NCBI GenBank assembly: GCA_034698045.1
Contig: JAQGAU010000579.1
Coordinates: 1 to 26,073 of the forward strand
Direction of reading: 5' to 3'
Length of the DNA stretch: 26,073 bases
Source of the DNA: Paramacrobiotus richtersi
Taxonomy: Eukaryota; Tardigrada; Eutardigrada; Parachela; Macrobiotidae
Each line of letters opens with the position of its first letter. The stretch's first letter is position 1. This document shows positions 1 through 10,988 of the stretch, one piece after another. The notes under the pieces were generated by a model. It had not been told where the DNA came from and did no database searches. It saw only the letters and a program-made list of their open reading frames with translations. Both the position numbers and the translations under genes were made by a program.

Positions 1-980
1 TGGAGGATCTTCGCAGAGCAGCTTGTTAATGTAATGGGACGGTAATTAGAACAATCGGTTATGTCACCAGCCTTATATAAAAGTATCGTGCGACCAACTT
101 TCCATGAGGAAGGAGGACTCGCTGATTTAATAACTTTATTGAACATGTAAGCGAGAAATGAGTGACAGACAGGACTATTTTTGAAAGCGCCATAGCCAAG
201 ACCATCAAGACGAGATCCGGTTCGGGCTGATTTTTTTCTTAAAGCATAATTAACATGTCGGGCTAATATCGGAGATTCATCAAAAGGAACAGAGACATCG
301 GCTGTGGTTACTTTATCAAACCAGGAAAAATCAAGGGGCTCCGTACTGCTAGGATTATATGTATTTTGGAAGTGGGTATCTACATTATCTTTAGAAAGGC
401 CATCCACTTGCATTTGGTTAGATTTTGAAAATTTTGATTTGATAAACCCATACCTGTTTTTCAGAAACCATTTCTCATTAGACGCTAGTTCAGATTCTCG
501 TTTTAAACTGGAAATCTTATCGGATAAACGTTTATGCAACACGCGCAAATGGTTAAGGGCTATGGCATCTTCACCTGGAAGCTGAAAGCCACGTGATTGA
601 AGGCGCCGGCGTTTGCGGATTATTTTAGTGATACGTCTATCAATTAGGATTTTTTCATTAATTAATTCCTGAGGGACCGCTTTCTTCAAAATTTTATCAA
701 AAAAAGATGTATTAATCATGCTTTTACATCCTAAAACACCTGTATAATAATTAGCCAGAGCCCAGGTAAACAGTTCAATAGCATCTGCGGCAGATATACG
801 ACCCAATAATTCAGCACTTCGTAATCGAGAACTTATATCACCCAGGAAATTTTCAAACCTGACAAAATCATTGGATGGGCGCTTTTCCCAGTCCGGAAGT
901 AGAATTTTGGCTCTGCAGCAGTTTTCGTCAGCGATCTGGGACATGGACGGGCATTCTGAGGGCGGGCATTTATTACACAT
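1..980 (-). mobile_element. Non-LTR retrotransposon (LINE), 5' part of reverse-transcriptase ORF, runs off left edge
   Basis: Reading leftward from an ATG at 980 (a second ATG lies at 944), one frame stays open for about 326 codons to the window edge. The last 40 residues carry the start of a LINE reverse-transcriptase domain: WKVGRTILLYK, then AGDITDCSNYRPITLTS. These are the motifs that precede the catalytic palm in non-LTR elements. The first residues (MCNKCPPSECPS) are cysteine-rich and may be the tail of a zinc finger. A stop sits two codons upstream of the 980 ATG. The catalytic YxDD box, endonuclease and 3' tail would lie outside the window. The clade is unresolved; the wording of the motif leans to R2/NeSL-like elements. 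The uninterrupted frame suggests a young insertion. The 5' end is probably truncated, because homology between genes A and B resumes at about 997. Confidence 0.85.
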
Positions 981-1075
981 CAGCTATCTAACGTTAGCAG
1001 AAAATTTCCATACAGGATTATATTATTTCCTCTGCAGGGCTGTTGTGCATTTCCCCGCAATTTTCAGTTAAAAAC

Positions 1076-2378
1076 ATGGCATTCCATAGACTGTTAGTGA
1101 TTGCATGCATGGCGGTATCGCTGGGACTTGTTCTTGGCCAACCCGATGGCTTGTTCTCACTGACATGGGATCGTCCAGAATGCCTGACGAAACAACTGCT
1201 GCAGTGCGCGGTCCCCCCGCTATTCTTGGCCTTCGGCGGGACACCACCACGTCTGCAGGAGTTCGACCTACGCAATACCAGTATCAACCAGTTAATCACG
1301 GAAAACGTCTTTAACGTCGTATGCAGGTGAGCCGTAATTGTGCGCAGCATTATTCTCGAGCACACTTGTTGTGCATGAAGTGTTCACGGTCTGCTTGTAT
1401 ATTAAAACCATTAATATCACCGTCTATATAAGTTTTTTTTAAAACTATATAGACCTTTTTTTCCTTCAAAAACTATATAGACCTATATAATTACAGCTGT
1501 CGGTAAGCGTGGAACTTAATCGTAATGCAGTTATACTCAATACTGTATGTGTGGTTCCACTGGTTTGTAGCGGCGCCCCATATGTCATTTCTTGTGGCGA
1601 TACGTGGATGGCCAAGTGTGCGCCACCGGCAGTACTGACATCGACCAATATGCAACTCCTGTCCAGGGCAGCTGTAAAGATCGTATCGTTTTGTAACGAG
1701 ACGGATAGCTACTCGCAGTTTATTAAGATAGCTAACTGCAGTGCAAAGATTCGTTATCCTGCTCGGATATGTGTGGACACTGTGGGACAAACCGCTGAAC
1801 GCCGGTTTGTGGCGGAAATGAATGAGCTGGCGCCCAGGGAGTCTGCAATGTATCAAGAAAGAGACAATGACCCAATCGAATTTGCGCTCAAAAGGATGAA
1901 TCTGCAGAAATACGCTTGCTGGTATGCAGAATCGTACGCGTAACGTAGAGAGTTGTTTGATCTCTGACAATGGGACCGCCCACGCAAGATGTTATTTCAA
2001 ATAATTCGCGTTTTTCCATAATCACATTTATATATTAAAATTTTTGTAAATGTTAGTTATTGTTTAATATTTGTATTCTTTTTATTGATTCCTTCGTCAA
2101 AGCCTGTTCTTAGATCGCGCTTCAAGCATGAACCAGAATTCCACTACAGAATAAGAACACTCAGAACTGATTATAAAAACATGACATCTGCATATCAGAC
2201 ACTGAACATTCTGCTTTTTAGCTACGGCAAAAAGTTCAAGGAATGCCTCGTACCCATTTTGGAGGACGTCTGTACACCTGAAGAAAAATCTCTGACGGAG
2301 ACGTTCATGGATAGGATTTTGCGAGATATCGAATGCACGGATGCCCTTTATCGCTGCCAAGCCGTTTCCCATACTTAA
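1076..2378 (+). CDS. Secreted cysteine-rich protein, copy A (three exons)
   Basis: Exons are 1076-1326, 1571-1921 and 2222-2378, joined in phase 2 both times, giving 252 residues. I chose the ATG at 1076 over one at 1043 because it starts a clean signal peptide (MAFHRLLVIACMAVSLGLVLG, cleavage near residue 21) and matches copy B. The mature chain has 14 cysteines, at the same places as in B. A conserved block, FCNETDSYSQF, includes an N-glycosylation sequon. The C-terminal exon has the pattern KEC..VCTPEE..IECTDALYRC. There is no membrane segment after the signal, so the product should be exported. I do not recognise the family; an even cysteine count suggests a disulfide-bonded fold. It faces F-box gene F1 tail to tail. 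Splice sites are GTGAGC/TTTGTAG and GTATGC/TTTTTAG. Intron 1 holds a short repeat. Confidence 0.82.
1426..1484. repeat. Short direct repeat in intron 1 of copy A
   Basis: The unit AAAACTATATAGACCT occurs at 1441-1456 and again at about 1469-1484, with a related TCTATATAAG just before, separated by T-rich spacer. It lies wholly within the intron. It looks like simple local duplication; no function is evident. Confidence 0.7.
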
Positions 2379-3233
2379 TGACTAACACACTAATATTATC
2401 GTGACAAATGCCTAGAAAAAAACTTCAGAATCCCTTTTGATAGATGCTCAAAACTCGTAAACGATGGTTGAATCTGGTAGCAATTAAACTTATTGATAAG
2501 TACAGTCTGTCTAATTTTCATTTGTATTTTGTAACTGTAACTGATACAAGAGTGATCAACGACATCTATTTCATCCTGAAAGGTTGCTGAATCGTATACT
2601 GCTCACTGTCGTCTGATGGTCAGTGCCCTGTAAACAACTCCCACGAAAACGCATTTGAATGATCGTAGGACGTACAAGGACACTTTAGTTATCGCACGTT
2701 TTTTTAACATGCTTCGATGTACTGCATTTCATTCTACGCATGTTTTCCAGAGGAACGAACTGGTATCTCTCATATTTTATGCACAAGGATTCTGACACCT
2801 GGGCTCCTCGCACGCAAGTTTCGTGTCTAGAAATATGTCCTGCAATTCAAGACACGATGGATAGATAAGCGTAGATACCATTATCAACAAAAAATCACTG
2901 TATCTGTCAGCGACAAAACACGCCCTAGCTTGAACCGAGTATAAAACATTTGTAAACGATTATGACAATATGCTGAGTTAGAGCCGACAGACAACTAGGC
3001 GGTTTACAATTATCAAACAAATTCCATACCTGACAAGTGAACACTGAACAGCAATGCGCAAGGCGGTAGCCTGCATGTATGGAAATCAATGGAATCACTA
3101 CTTCTGTTAGTGGAATCACGCGAAAGTAAACAAAAATGCGCTGTCAGATACGAAAATGAATAACGGGCTTGCCCCGCAAATATGCCGTAAAATGGAAACT
3201 AACGTGGTTCTGTCCAAAATGTGACGGTTGCGC
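2379..3233. other. Intergenic stretch between copy A and F-box gene F1
   Basis: I see no gene here. It should contain the 3' untranslated regions of the two convergent genes. Short pieces just left of 3234, around 3072 and 3136-3165, resemble sequence left of the third F-box exons of F2 (around 6311 and 6358-6400) and F3 (near 11553), which fits conserved 3' UTR or block-duplication remnants. No poly(A) signal could be assigned with confidence. Confidence 0.5.
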
Positions 3234-5248
3234 TTATTCACGACGATACAAAGGTGTCGAGAGACCTTTAAGCCATGTCACAAGGAAATGCTGCAGCCAG
3301 GATGGAAGGCTCCTGACACGTTCCAGCGTCAAATCCGACATATTCACTGGCGAGCGTGCGCGTTCCTGTGGTACTCCAGCAAACCTAAATACAGTACATT
3401 CTCGTACATGAGGTGTTACGCTGCGCACAATACCTTGTTGGCTCCAGTGACTGGAGTCCAGTCACCCGGTTTGGAGATTACTGTACGGTATGACAGCACA
3501 CACATTGCGTAGCGGCCTTAATTTTTTAACAATCTTAAGTTCAGAAATACTTATCGATTGACTCCGATTGAGCATAAGTCACTCATCACTTATGTCAGTG
3601 TTGACGCGCAGGAATACAGGATCGCAGTACTACCTACGTATCGGTATTTCTGGTCAAAACAATCTCAACAAACTTACTTGTACAAGTACCATGATAGCGG
3701 AGGACCGATCTCGAAATGCGATTGAATTTTCTCTTCGACTAGTGCCGTCTCTCCTGGGCTCAGAGCGAGAGGGAGAAACTGAGCGAAAAACTCGAAGATC
3801 GATACCGTGACGTCTGGTGCACGGAAGTTATGGGCAGATAAATAGTCGTGTTCTTCGTCAATTTGGTCCCGCACGTCAAAAGGCCATATGTTACTTTTCC
3901 TGGCAATAACCTCGTTCAATAGATGCACAAAAAGCACCGTCGGCTGTTTGTAGTCGTTGAGCATTCCTGATGGAAAATGGCAACCCAGCGTGACGTCTTC
4001 CAAATGGATTTCCTTTATAGACTGTGGAATATTACCACGAAGACTATCAACAAGAAAAGTGATATTTTGCAGAGTTAACGACACTTCATGTGTCCCCATA
4101 TCGTCATATGAATTACTGTGATTGGACCCTCCGTATCTGCGCTCCGCTTCGCCGTTTGCCAAATGGTACTTGCAAATATCACGAAGATCCCAAGCTACTG
4201 GATCCTCATATCCATCAAACAGTTCCTGTCCGTCATATGCAGAAATGGTCCTTAGCCCTTGTGGTCGACACGGGGGACCATCTGACGGCCACCGTATGAT
4301 CAGGTTCCGTGTCTTTCTTGTAATGAATTGTTGAAGTAATGATTTGTGACCTTTGTCTCGTCCCATCGGTGTGCTGTCGTCGGCCAGATCCCATTCGCCA
4401 ATAAAGTCTTCAATAGAGGGTTCGTACTCTTGCACATCCAGTAGATCGATAACGTCGTCGTCGTCAACGGTGTCAGTAACGATTTTTATAACGTTTTCAA
4501 TACTGATTTCTACTGGTACAGGTGGCGGCACCCAGTGGCGAATTTTGTAAGTACGCCATTTTCTAAGATCAATTATGACGGTTCTTTGCAGTTGTATTTC
4601 GGAAGTCAGACGCTGCCATCTTCTGCAAACACTAAAAAACATCGAGGGAATACGATCTCCGTGAGATCACCGCAACTTGTTTTAGATGCATAAGGCGATT
4701 CTAGCAGCATGCGGCCGCATGCGTACTACGAAACTTCCTGCAGGTACATTCGTTGGTGCGTCTTTTGCTTTTCACAAAAAGCTGTAACTGTAAGCAACTT
4801 TTTGGCGGCATTATTTGTTAGCATCAGCGTTCTAATCCAAACAGTTTCTGTGACGGTGATGGTTGCGATCGCACGGCCAGAACGCATTACCAAACCATGT
4901 GCGTAATAGATGTGAACATAACTCTGGAATGTATCCACATTTCTCAGCGATCCAAATTTTTATTCGCTCAGTTTCTTATGCTACATGATTGTGCAGTACA
5001 GACCTTGAACTATGTAGTACTGACTGCTGATGCACCCTACAGTGCATGGCGTAAAATACTTACGGTTTTCGGTCCTTAAGGAGTAGGTACTGTACTTACA
5101 CTGAACTGTTGGAAATATCAATAACATCCAGGAATGAAAAGATGTGCAACAAGTTTTCGTCCGGTAAGTACTGGAAAGGACATTGTTGGTCTGGCTCCGC
5201 CGTCTTCTTAGCACAAGACATCACTTCTTCCACAAGACTCTGGCTCAT
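3234..5248 (-). CDS. F-box protein F1 (three exons, apparently intact)
   Basis: Minus-strand exons are 5248-5100, 4631-3678 and 3384-3234, joined in phase 2, giving 417 residues. Exon 1 supplies the F-box front (LPDENLLHIFSFLDVIDISN, residues 28-47), and exon 2 completes it with VVCRRWQRLTS. F-boxes bind SKP1 and place the protein as substrate receptor of an SCF ubiquitin ligase. The remainder has no domain I can name: an acidic variable stretch (around DTVDDDDVIDLLDV), a conserved WPSDGPPCRP segment, and helices rich in leucine. Exon 2 could be read to a TAA at 3674, but all three copies keep a donor-like GTANGT or GTAGTT at this point. The third exon (KFAGVPQE to LYRRE) is conserved in frame, so I extend the gene through it. 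Donors are GTAAGT; acceptors are TTTTTTAG and TGTATTTAG. Confidence 0.8.
4703..4718. repeat. 16-bp perfect palindrome in F1 intron 1
   Basis: GCATGCGGCCGCATGC reads the same on both strands and is GC-rich within an AT-rich intron. It lies 72 bp beyond the intron 1 acceptor of F1. It could be a protein-binding site or chance; the matching intron regions of F2 and F3 do not keep it. Confidence 0.6.
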
Positions 5249-5938
5249 ATTGCGAACAGAACTTTCACATGTGCACGTACACTAACACCGGTACTTGCTA
5301 CTTGTTGTGTGCGTCCGCTTTGAAGTGAAATGTCTAAATATCGGAGCAGAAATCGTGCCACCCATCTACGTGCTGATGTTAGCCGATGCGAAAATATTTT
5401 TGCTATTACACCTCCGCTTGAAGAGCTGTAAAGCATGTTAAGTAATCTAATGATTACGTATTACTCATATCTATAACGCCGTTCGGCTGCTACTGTCGTA
5501 TCTTAAATTCTGTATTGTTACTGATAATAACAATCGCTATGTGAACACAACCCAGAAACGACATTACTGGACGGTACAGATGTTCTGAACTAATATTCTT
5601 CAGTCAGTAACTTCCAGTATAAATTCACTGGAATGTTGGTACATGGCAAGTATTAACGGGTTTATTACAACCATGACGATTTATCTGGTAAAAGGTTAAG
5701 GACTCTGTGATTATTTCATGCCTATGTTGGGCCTAGGCAAGCACTCGGAGAAAAGAGCAACTGGCAGACTATTCTTTACAATTATTTTAATTTGTAGCAA
5801 AGTGTACCTGTAATCAGAGAACGCTTAAAATCTGTTTTGCAACCAACTAGTATACATTTACGTACCCCTCAATGGCCTTTATGACCGTAACTTAATTTTT
5901 CTTTCCAAGATGATGAAATAATTTGTTGTGCTTTTTAG
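5249..5938. other. Upstream region of F1, before the orphan exon
   Basis: No gene is visible. This is the 5' flank of minus-strand gene F1. The part at about 5521-5580 resembles 8694-8760 (upstream of F2) and 14190-14250 (upstream of F3), so the F-box copies were duplicated together with their promoter side. Exons 1 and 2 of the eroded secreted copy would be expected near here but I could not find them. Confidence 0.5.
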
Positions 5939-6080
5939 CAAGTACATCAAAACGATCAAGGAATGTTTTACACCGGCTTTCGATAGCGGAGGTACGCCGG
6001 ACAAAAACTCTCTGAAGGAGAATTTCATGGACAGGATATTGACAGCTTTGGAATGCACGGATGCCCTTTAGCGCTGCTAA
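5939..6080 (+). pseudogene. Orphan third exon of a secreted cysteine-rich gene copy
   Basis: This aligns over its full length with exon 3 of copies A (2222-2378) and B (10850-10988), including the acceptor GCTTTTTAG, the CLVP-like start (KECFTPAF) and the ending ECTDAL.RC. The tyrosine codon TAT near the end is TAG at 6069-6071, two codons before the usual stop, and a cysteine codon in the middle has become glycine (GGT for TGT). No exon 1 or 2 lies upstream, where the start of F1 comes within 0.7 kb, so the rest of the gene has been deleted. It marks a former block A'/F2. Confidence 0.8.
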
Positions 6081-6469
6081 ATCGTTTCCCATATTTTAAC
6101 AGCTATTACAGTGACTATCGAGATCGGTATCCCTGTCGAGAAAACAATCACTGCTGTTTGTCGCCAAATATCATAAAATTCATATCTAAAAGTATGTAAA
6201 GTATAGAAAAGGCAAAATCGACCTGTATTAAGTGTATCTCCGTTTGTTATTTTTGCGCCGGTTCACAATGATTACAAGCCAAGTTCATACGTAAGGATAT
6301 TGCACAAGGTCGGTAAAACATGTAAAGTTAGGAATAACCATAATCACGAAAGTATTAAAACTGCGCTGTCAAGTTTTAAAATGGGTAACGGATATCAGGC
6401 ATTCTCCACAAATATGCCGTAAAACTGAAACTGCGCTAACTTTATCTTCGCCAAAATGCGCCGTCGAGC
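6081..6469. other. Intergenic stretch between the orphan exon and F2
   Basis: No gene is seen. Pieces at about 6311-6410 match the region left of the third exon of F1 (3136-3180), consistent with 3' UTR or flank carried along in the block duplication. Confidence 0.45.
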
Positions 6470-8440
6470 TTATTCACGATGATATAAAGCGGCCGAGAGA
6501 CCTTTGAGCCATGTTACAAGGAAATGCTGCAACCAGGATGGAAGGCTCTGGACACGTTCCAGTGTCAAATCCGACATATTCACTGGGGAATTTGAGCGCT
6601 CTTGTGGCACTCCAGCAAATCTAAATATGTATTAACACTTTTGTTGCTTACTGAAGAAAGAAACGATACCCCAGGCCTTTTTGACCATCGGTGCAGTTTA
6701 ATCACTATAGGAATTCAGAAATGTGCTTACTATAGGAATTTAGAGATGTGCATGTGTAATTAGCCAAGGTAATTCAGTAAGCGAAACTACTTGTGCAAAT
6801 ACCAGGACACCGGGGGACCAATCTCGAAATTAGACTGAATTCTTTCTTCGATCATTGCCGTTTCTTCTGATGTCAGAGCGAGAGGCAGGAACTGCGTAAA
6901 AAAATCAAGGATCGATACCGGAATGTCTGGTACACCGATGATCATATTCATGACAGGGTCTTCGTTGATGTGGACCATGACGTGGTCTTGCACATCGAAA
7001 GGCCAAATGTTATTTTCTCTGACAATGACTTCATTCCAAAAATAGACAAAAATCATCGTGGGCGGCTTGGTTTCACTGAGTCTTCCCGACGGAAAAACGC
7101 AGCCCAGCATAACGCCTTCTAAGCGAATTTCCTTAACGTACTGTGGAATATTATAACGCAGACTGTTAACAAGAAAGTTAAGATTTTGCAGTAGTAACGA
7201 CACTTCTCATGTAATCCCACGGTGACAGGCACAGCTGTATTCCCATCGTTGCTTGAAATACTCTGATTCTGCTCCACGGATTGGCTCTCCATTTCGTTGA
7301 TTGCCAAGTGATTCTTTAAAATATCGCGGAAATCCCATGCTACACTATCTTGATAACCATCAAAGGATTCTTTCCCGTCAAAGGATCCTTTCTTTCCCGA
7401 GAAATGTTGGTTAGCACATTTGGTCGGCATGGCGGGCTACCGAACGGCCACCGAATGATCAGGTTCCGTGTCCTTTGTGTTACGAAATGCTTAAATAATT
7501 CTTTATGACCTTTATCCCGTACCATCGGTATACTGTCGTCGGCCAGGCATTCGGCAAGAAAATAATCATCAGAGTCAGAGGGACTATACTCTTCAGCCAT
7601 TAACGTGTCCCAGTCAGTTGTAACTAGTTCAGGCTCCACCCGGTGGTAATTTTTGTAAGTACGCCATTTTTCTAGATCGATTATGACGGTTCTCTGAAGC
7701 TGCGTGTCAGAGGACAGACGGTGCCATCTTTTGCAGACACTGAAAAGCATCAAGGTATATGACATGTTCAAGTGGCGTCTCCGCAAACTGCGGCGGGCGG
7801 AATGGGGTTTCTAAATGCATAATGCGATCCTGGCAGCACGCGTCTGTGCTGTATGTGCGCACTTTTCCGTTTCGGAAAACCCTTGGCTGGTGAACAGCGG
7901 TTTGACCAGCTTAATTTTTTTTAATTACTTTGTATACCAAACAGTTATTGTGGTGGTAACGGTAGCAGTCTGAAAGCGTTAGCAAACCATGTGTGTACAG
8001 AATAGGTTTGCTGCAATCTGTCCACATTTTGTCGCGATCTAAAGATTGTTCTGATTCATTTCCGAAGAGTCCTCTATTTATGGCTATCGCCAAAATGCCG
8101 AAGCTGTTGCTTGCATGGTTCAACAGTTGAAAAAAAGGAAACCAGCTTTTTTCGCTCATCGTACAATCTGCTGACTTACGCTAGTATAACGCTACATACA
8201 TGTAGGTAGTACTGTACAATGTACCTCATAGTGCGTGGGCCGTAACTTATCAGAACTTCATGTTTTTGATATTAATCTTCAGGGGAAATACTGCACTTAC
8301 ACTGAACTGTTAGAGATATCGATAACATCCAGGAACGAGAAGATGTGTAACAAATTTTCGTCCGGTAAGTACTGGAAAGTTCATGGCTGGTCTGGCTCCG
8401 CATTCTTAGCAAGTGCTTCTTCCACAAGATGTTCGCTCAT
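6470..8440 (-). pseudogene. F-box gene copy F2, pseudogene
   Basis: Exons by comparison with F1 are 8440-8301, 7739-6791 and 6620-6470, with all splice sites kept (donors GTAAGT and GTAGTT, acceptors CTTTTCAG and ATATTTAG). Exon 1 begins MSEHLVEEALAKNAEPDQP but then meets TGA where F1 has TGT, just before the F-box. Exon 2 carries two frameshifts: one near 7375-7405, where GGATCCTTTGACGGGAAAG has an imperfect repeat beside it, and one near 7203-7210, where two extra bases follow GACAC. Its length, 949 bases, is not a multiple of three. Exon 3 is open and ends at the same LYHRE stop as F1. Three separate lesions make a functional full-length product unlikely. A truncated product from exon 2 cannot be excluded. 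Confidence 0.85.
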
Positions 8441-9560
8441 TCTGGGAAGAGATGTCCACGTCAGACTTGATGTAAAATATCTGAGCAGAAACCATGCTAT
8501 CCGTCTACGTGATAATGCACATACATCTTTACCAGCTACAGTACGAAAATATTTCTGCCATTACATCTCCGGTTGAAGAGCTGCAAAGCATGATAAGGAA
8601 TCTAATGATTACATATTATGTATATCCTTGTCTTATCTCCAACACCGTACGGTTGCTGCTGTCGTATCTTATCTTCTATTGACATAGTATTTGCACTGAT
8701 GGGAATAATCGTGAATAAAAAACGAAACCAAAACCAAAAACGACATCACCTGGACGTTAGAGATTCAGATCTGCTTTGATTATATACCTGACCGCCTCTT
8801 TTTCATAGTTATTTATCTTGTGATGATTTTGTATGCGATATTGCACTCTTTTCGTAAATCTGTAAAGAATTTTGCTTATACCGAATCGGAATGTGCTTGA
8901 ATGTATCAGTACAAGTAGTTTTGTAAAGAAACGTAAATATGTAATAAAGGAACCAAAAACAATGGTACTCACATCAAGCTTTCGTAGTTAGAAAGAATTG
9001 CTCTTGACCCAAAAGCACCAAACAAACAAACAAACTCGCAGACAACGTTGTACTATAAACTATATAAAGTGTATGAACTTTAGCCACCAAAGCAAAGATT
9101 AACGCAGACTGACATTTTCTTCGAAAGAACTTATCTTCCTGACCAATCAGATTAAGCCATCAAGAATTCAGCAAAAAGGAGCTACTGCGTTAATTGTGTA
9201 GAATTACATAAAATTATGAGTATGAATGCGATTATGTGTTCAGATACATTATTGTGTGCTTATGAGTTGTGCATAACGATATACTGCCGTAACAGAATCT
9301 GTTGGAAAGTAAATTCTTGTGTTAGTTACACTTCGTTTGTTTCTACAAATATACTGTCCATGAGTCGCTTAAATTTATTATGAGGAGGAAGAAATCAGTG
9401 TTTCCGGTTAGCGTTCGTTATCTTGTCGCGACAATCAGCTGTTCGCATCGGTCGTCAATTAACATGCCGCATTTTAATTATACTTCAATTTTTCACCAGA
9501 AAATTTTCATACTGGCTTTAAGACAGTCTAGGCACATTCCCACGCGACTTCGAATTAAAC
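8441..9560. other. Shared upstream region of F2 and copy B
   Basis: No gene is supported. The left part is the 5' flank of F2 and resembles the flanks of F1 and F3. The right part is upstream of copy B. A CAGAAAATTTTCATACTGG segment at about 9497-9515 matches the upstream of copy A at about 997-1015, marking a conserved leader or promoter piece. A run of CAAA units lies at about 9020-9036. Confidence 0.5.
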
Positions 9561-10988
9561 ATGACATTCTATCGAAGTTTGGTGATCGCTTGCTTGGCGG
9601 TATGCTTACGCACTGTAAATGGAAGATCTGCCAGCAATATGGAATTTGGGCCTCTGTACTCACATTTTGCGAGTGATCATCCCGACTGCCTGCGGGATCA
9701 ACTGATGATATGCATGGCACCCGCGATGGCCTTCGCGATGTCACCAGAGGGACAGCAGCTGCAGGCGTTCGACATAACCAGAACCAATATCAGCCAGATA
9801 ATCACGGATTACGTCTTCAACAGCATCTGCAGGTGAGGTTGTCTTACAATAATTTGTTATATATATTTGTTATAACTTAAAACAATAATTTGTTATATGC
9901 TGTTTTATTGTGATTTTTGATGTGTGATTTTTAGCATCGCCCCAAATGTCGCACATTGTGGTTTCGAGTGGACGAACAGGTGTGTGCCACCGGAAATACA
10001 GGACTTTAACCGGCTCCTGTCCAGGGCAACTGGAAAGATCTTGTCGTTCTGCAACGAGACGGATGGCTACTTACAATTTACCAAGATAGCCAACTGCGCC
10101 ATAAAGACAAGGACTCCTGCTCAGACATGTGAAGACAATGTGGGACGAACCGCCGAGATCCAGCTCAGAGCGGATATTACTGGACATACCGACACCGGCC
10201 CCGCAGAGCCCAAGCCAACGGAAACTGCTATAGGAAGGATGAATCTGCAGAAACTCGCTTGTTGGTATGCAGCGTTGTTGTACACGTATGCGCGCAGAGC
10301 TATATTTTCTTTGCTACAATGGGATCACGCGCGAGATATACATAATTCAAATTGTTCCTATATAATTACACTAATTTTTAAACTATTTAAATAAGAGATA
10401 TAGGTGCTCACTAGCCCTGCAAATCATAAAAAGAAAATCCCAAACTCAAACAAATTATGTGCATTGCGAGGTTTACTGCTCCCAGATGGACGCGCGGCTC
10501 TTTTAGTGTTCCTAGGTTGGCACTATTGCAGTTATTACAGTCTGAGCTACCAGTAGTGCACGTTTTCGTTGCTTTTGACCATTCGCTCGTCACACGTTTC
10601 TTGATAAAACGACAACATATTTATCTCGTAAGCGGTTTAGCCGGCAGACTATCCAGCTGTTCATTGAAACTACTCAATAAATATAAATTTTAATTACCGG
10701 AAAAAGAGTACGAAGATTATTTGAATTTGATATCTCGTGCGGGAACCCACGTTAGAGGCAACGTATTCAAGTAACACAAGAAAAATTCGTTTACGTTCAG
10801 GAGTTCAGTTTAGCGTTTGTGTCGTCCTCGATGATATTCTGCTTTTCAGCAACGGAAACAAGATAAAGGAATGCCTCGCACCGGTTTTGGGTAACGGATG
10901 TACACCGGAGGAAAAAACTCTGACGGAGACATTCATTGACAGAATACTGGGAGCCCTGGAATGCACGGATGCTCTTTATCGCTGCTAA
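9561..10988 (+). CDS. Secreted cysteine-rich protein, copy B (three exons)
   Basis: Exons are 9561-9832, 9935-10264 and 10850-10988, both joins in phase 2, giving 246 residues. The signal peptide is MTFYRSLVIACLAVCLRTVNG, with cleavage near residue 21. The mature protein has 14 cysteines placed as in copy A, the sequon block FCNETDGYLQF, and the paired cysteines created where TG at the end of exon 2 joins C at the start of exon 3 (LACCNGNK). The chain ends ECTDALYRC, without the six-residue tail of A. Splice sites are GTGAGG/TTTTTAG and GTATGC/TTTTCAG. A poly(A) signal AATAAA lies at 11132-11137. The gene is convergent with F3, 0.75 kb away. Family unrecognised; export from the cell is the only firm prediction. 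Confidence 0.83.
9846..9898. repeat. Short direct repeat in intron 1 of copy B
   Basis: ACAATAATTTGTTATAT occurs twice, at 9846-9862 and 9882-9898, in an AT-rich intron of about 100 bp. A related but different repeat sits in the same intron of copy A. Probably slippage or local duplication. Confidence 0.65.

Noticed and set aside
1018-1365. 115-codon minus-strand ORF opposite exon 1 of copy A
   Set aside because: It overlaps the signal-peptide exon and has no counterpart opposite copy B.
1491-1970. 159-codon minus-strand ORF opposite exon 2 of copy A
   Set aside because: It is the shadow of the secreted gene. The plus frame is conserved with copy B through splice sites and cysteines; the minus frame is not.
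3169-3512. Two overlapping plus-strand ORFs near 3.2-3.5 kb
   Set aside because: The equivalent plus frames near 6.5 and 11.8 kb are interrupted, while the minus frame is open in all three as the F-box third exon.
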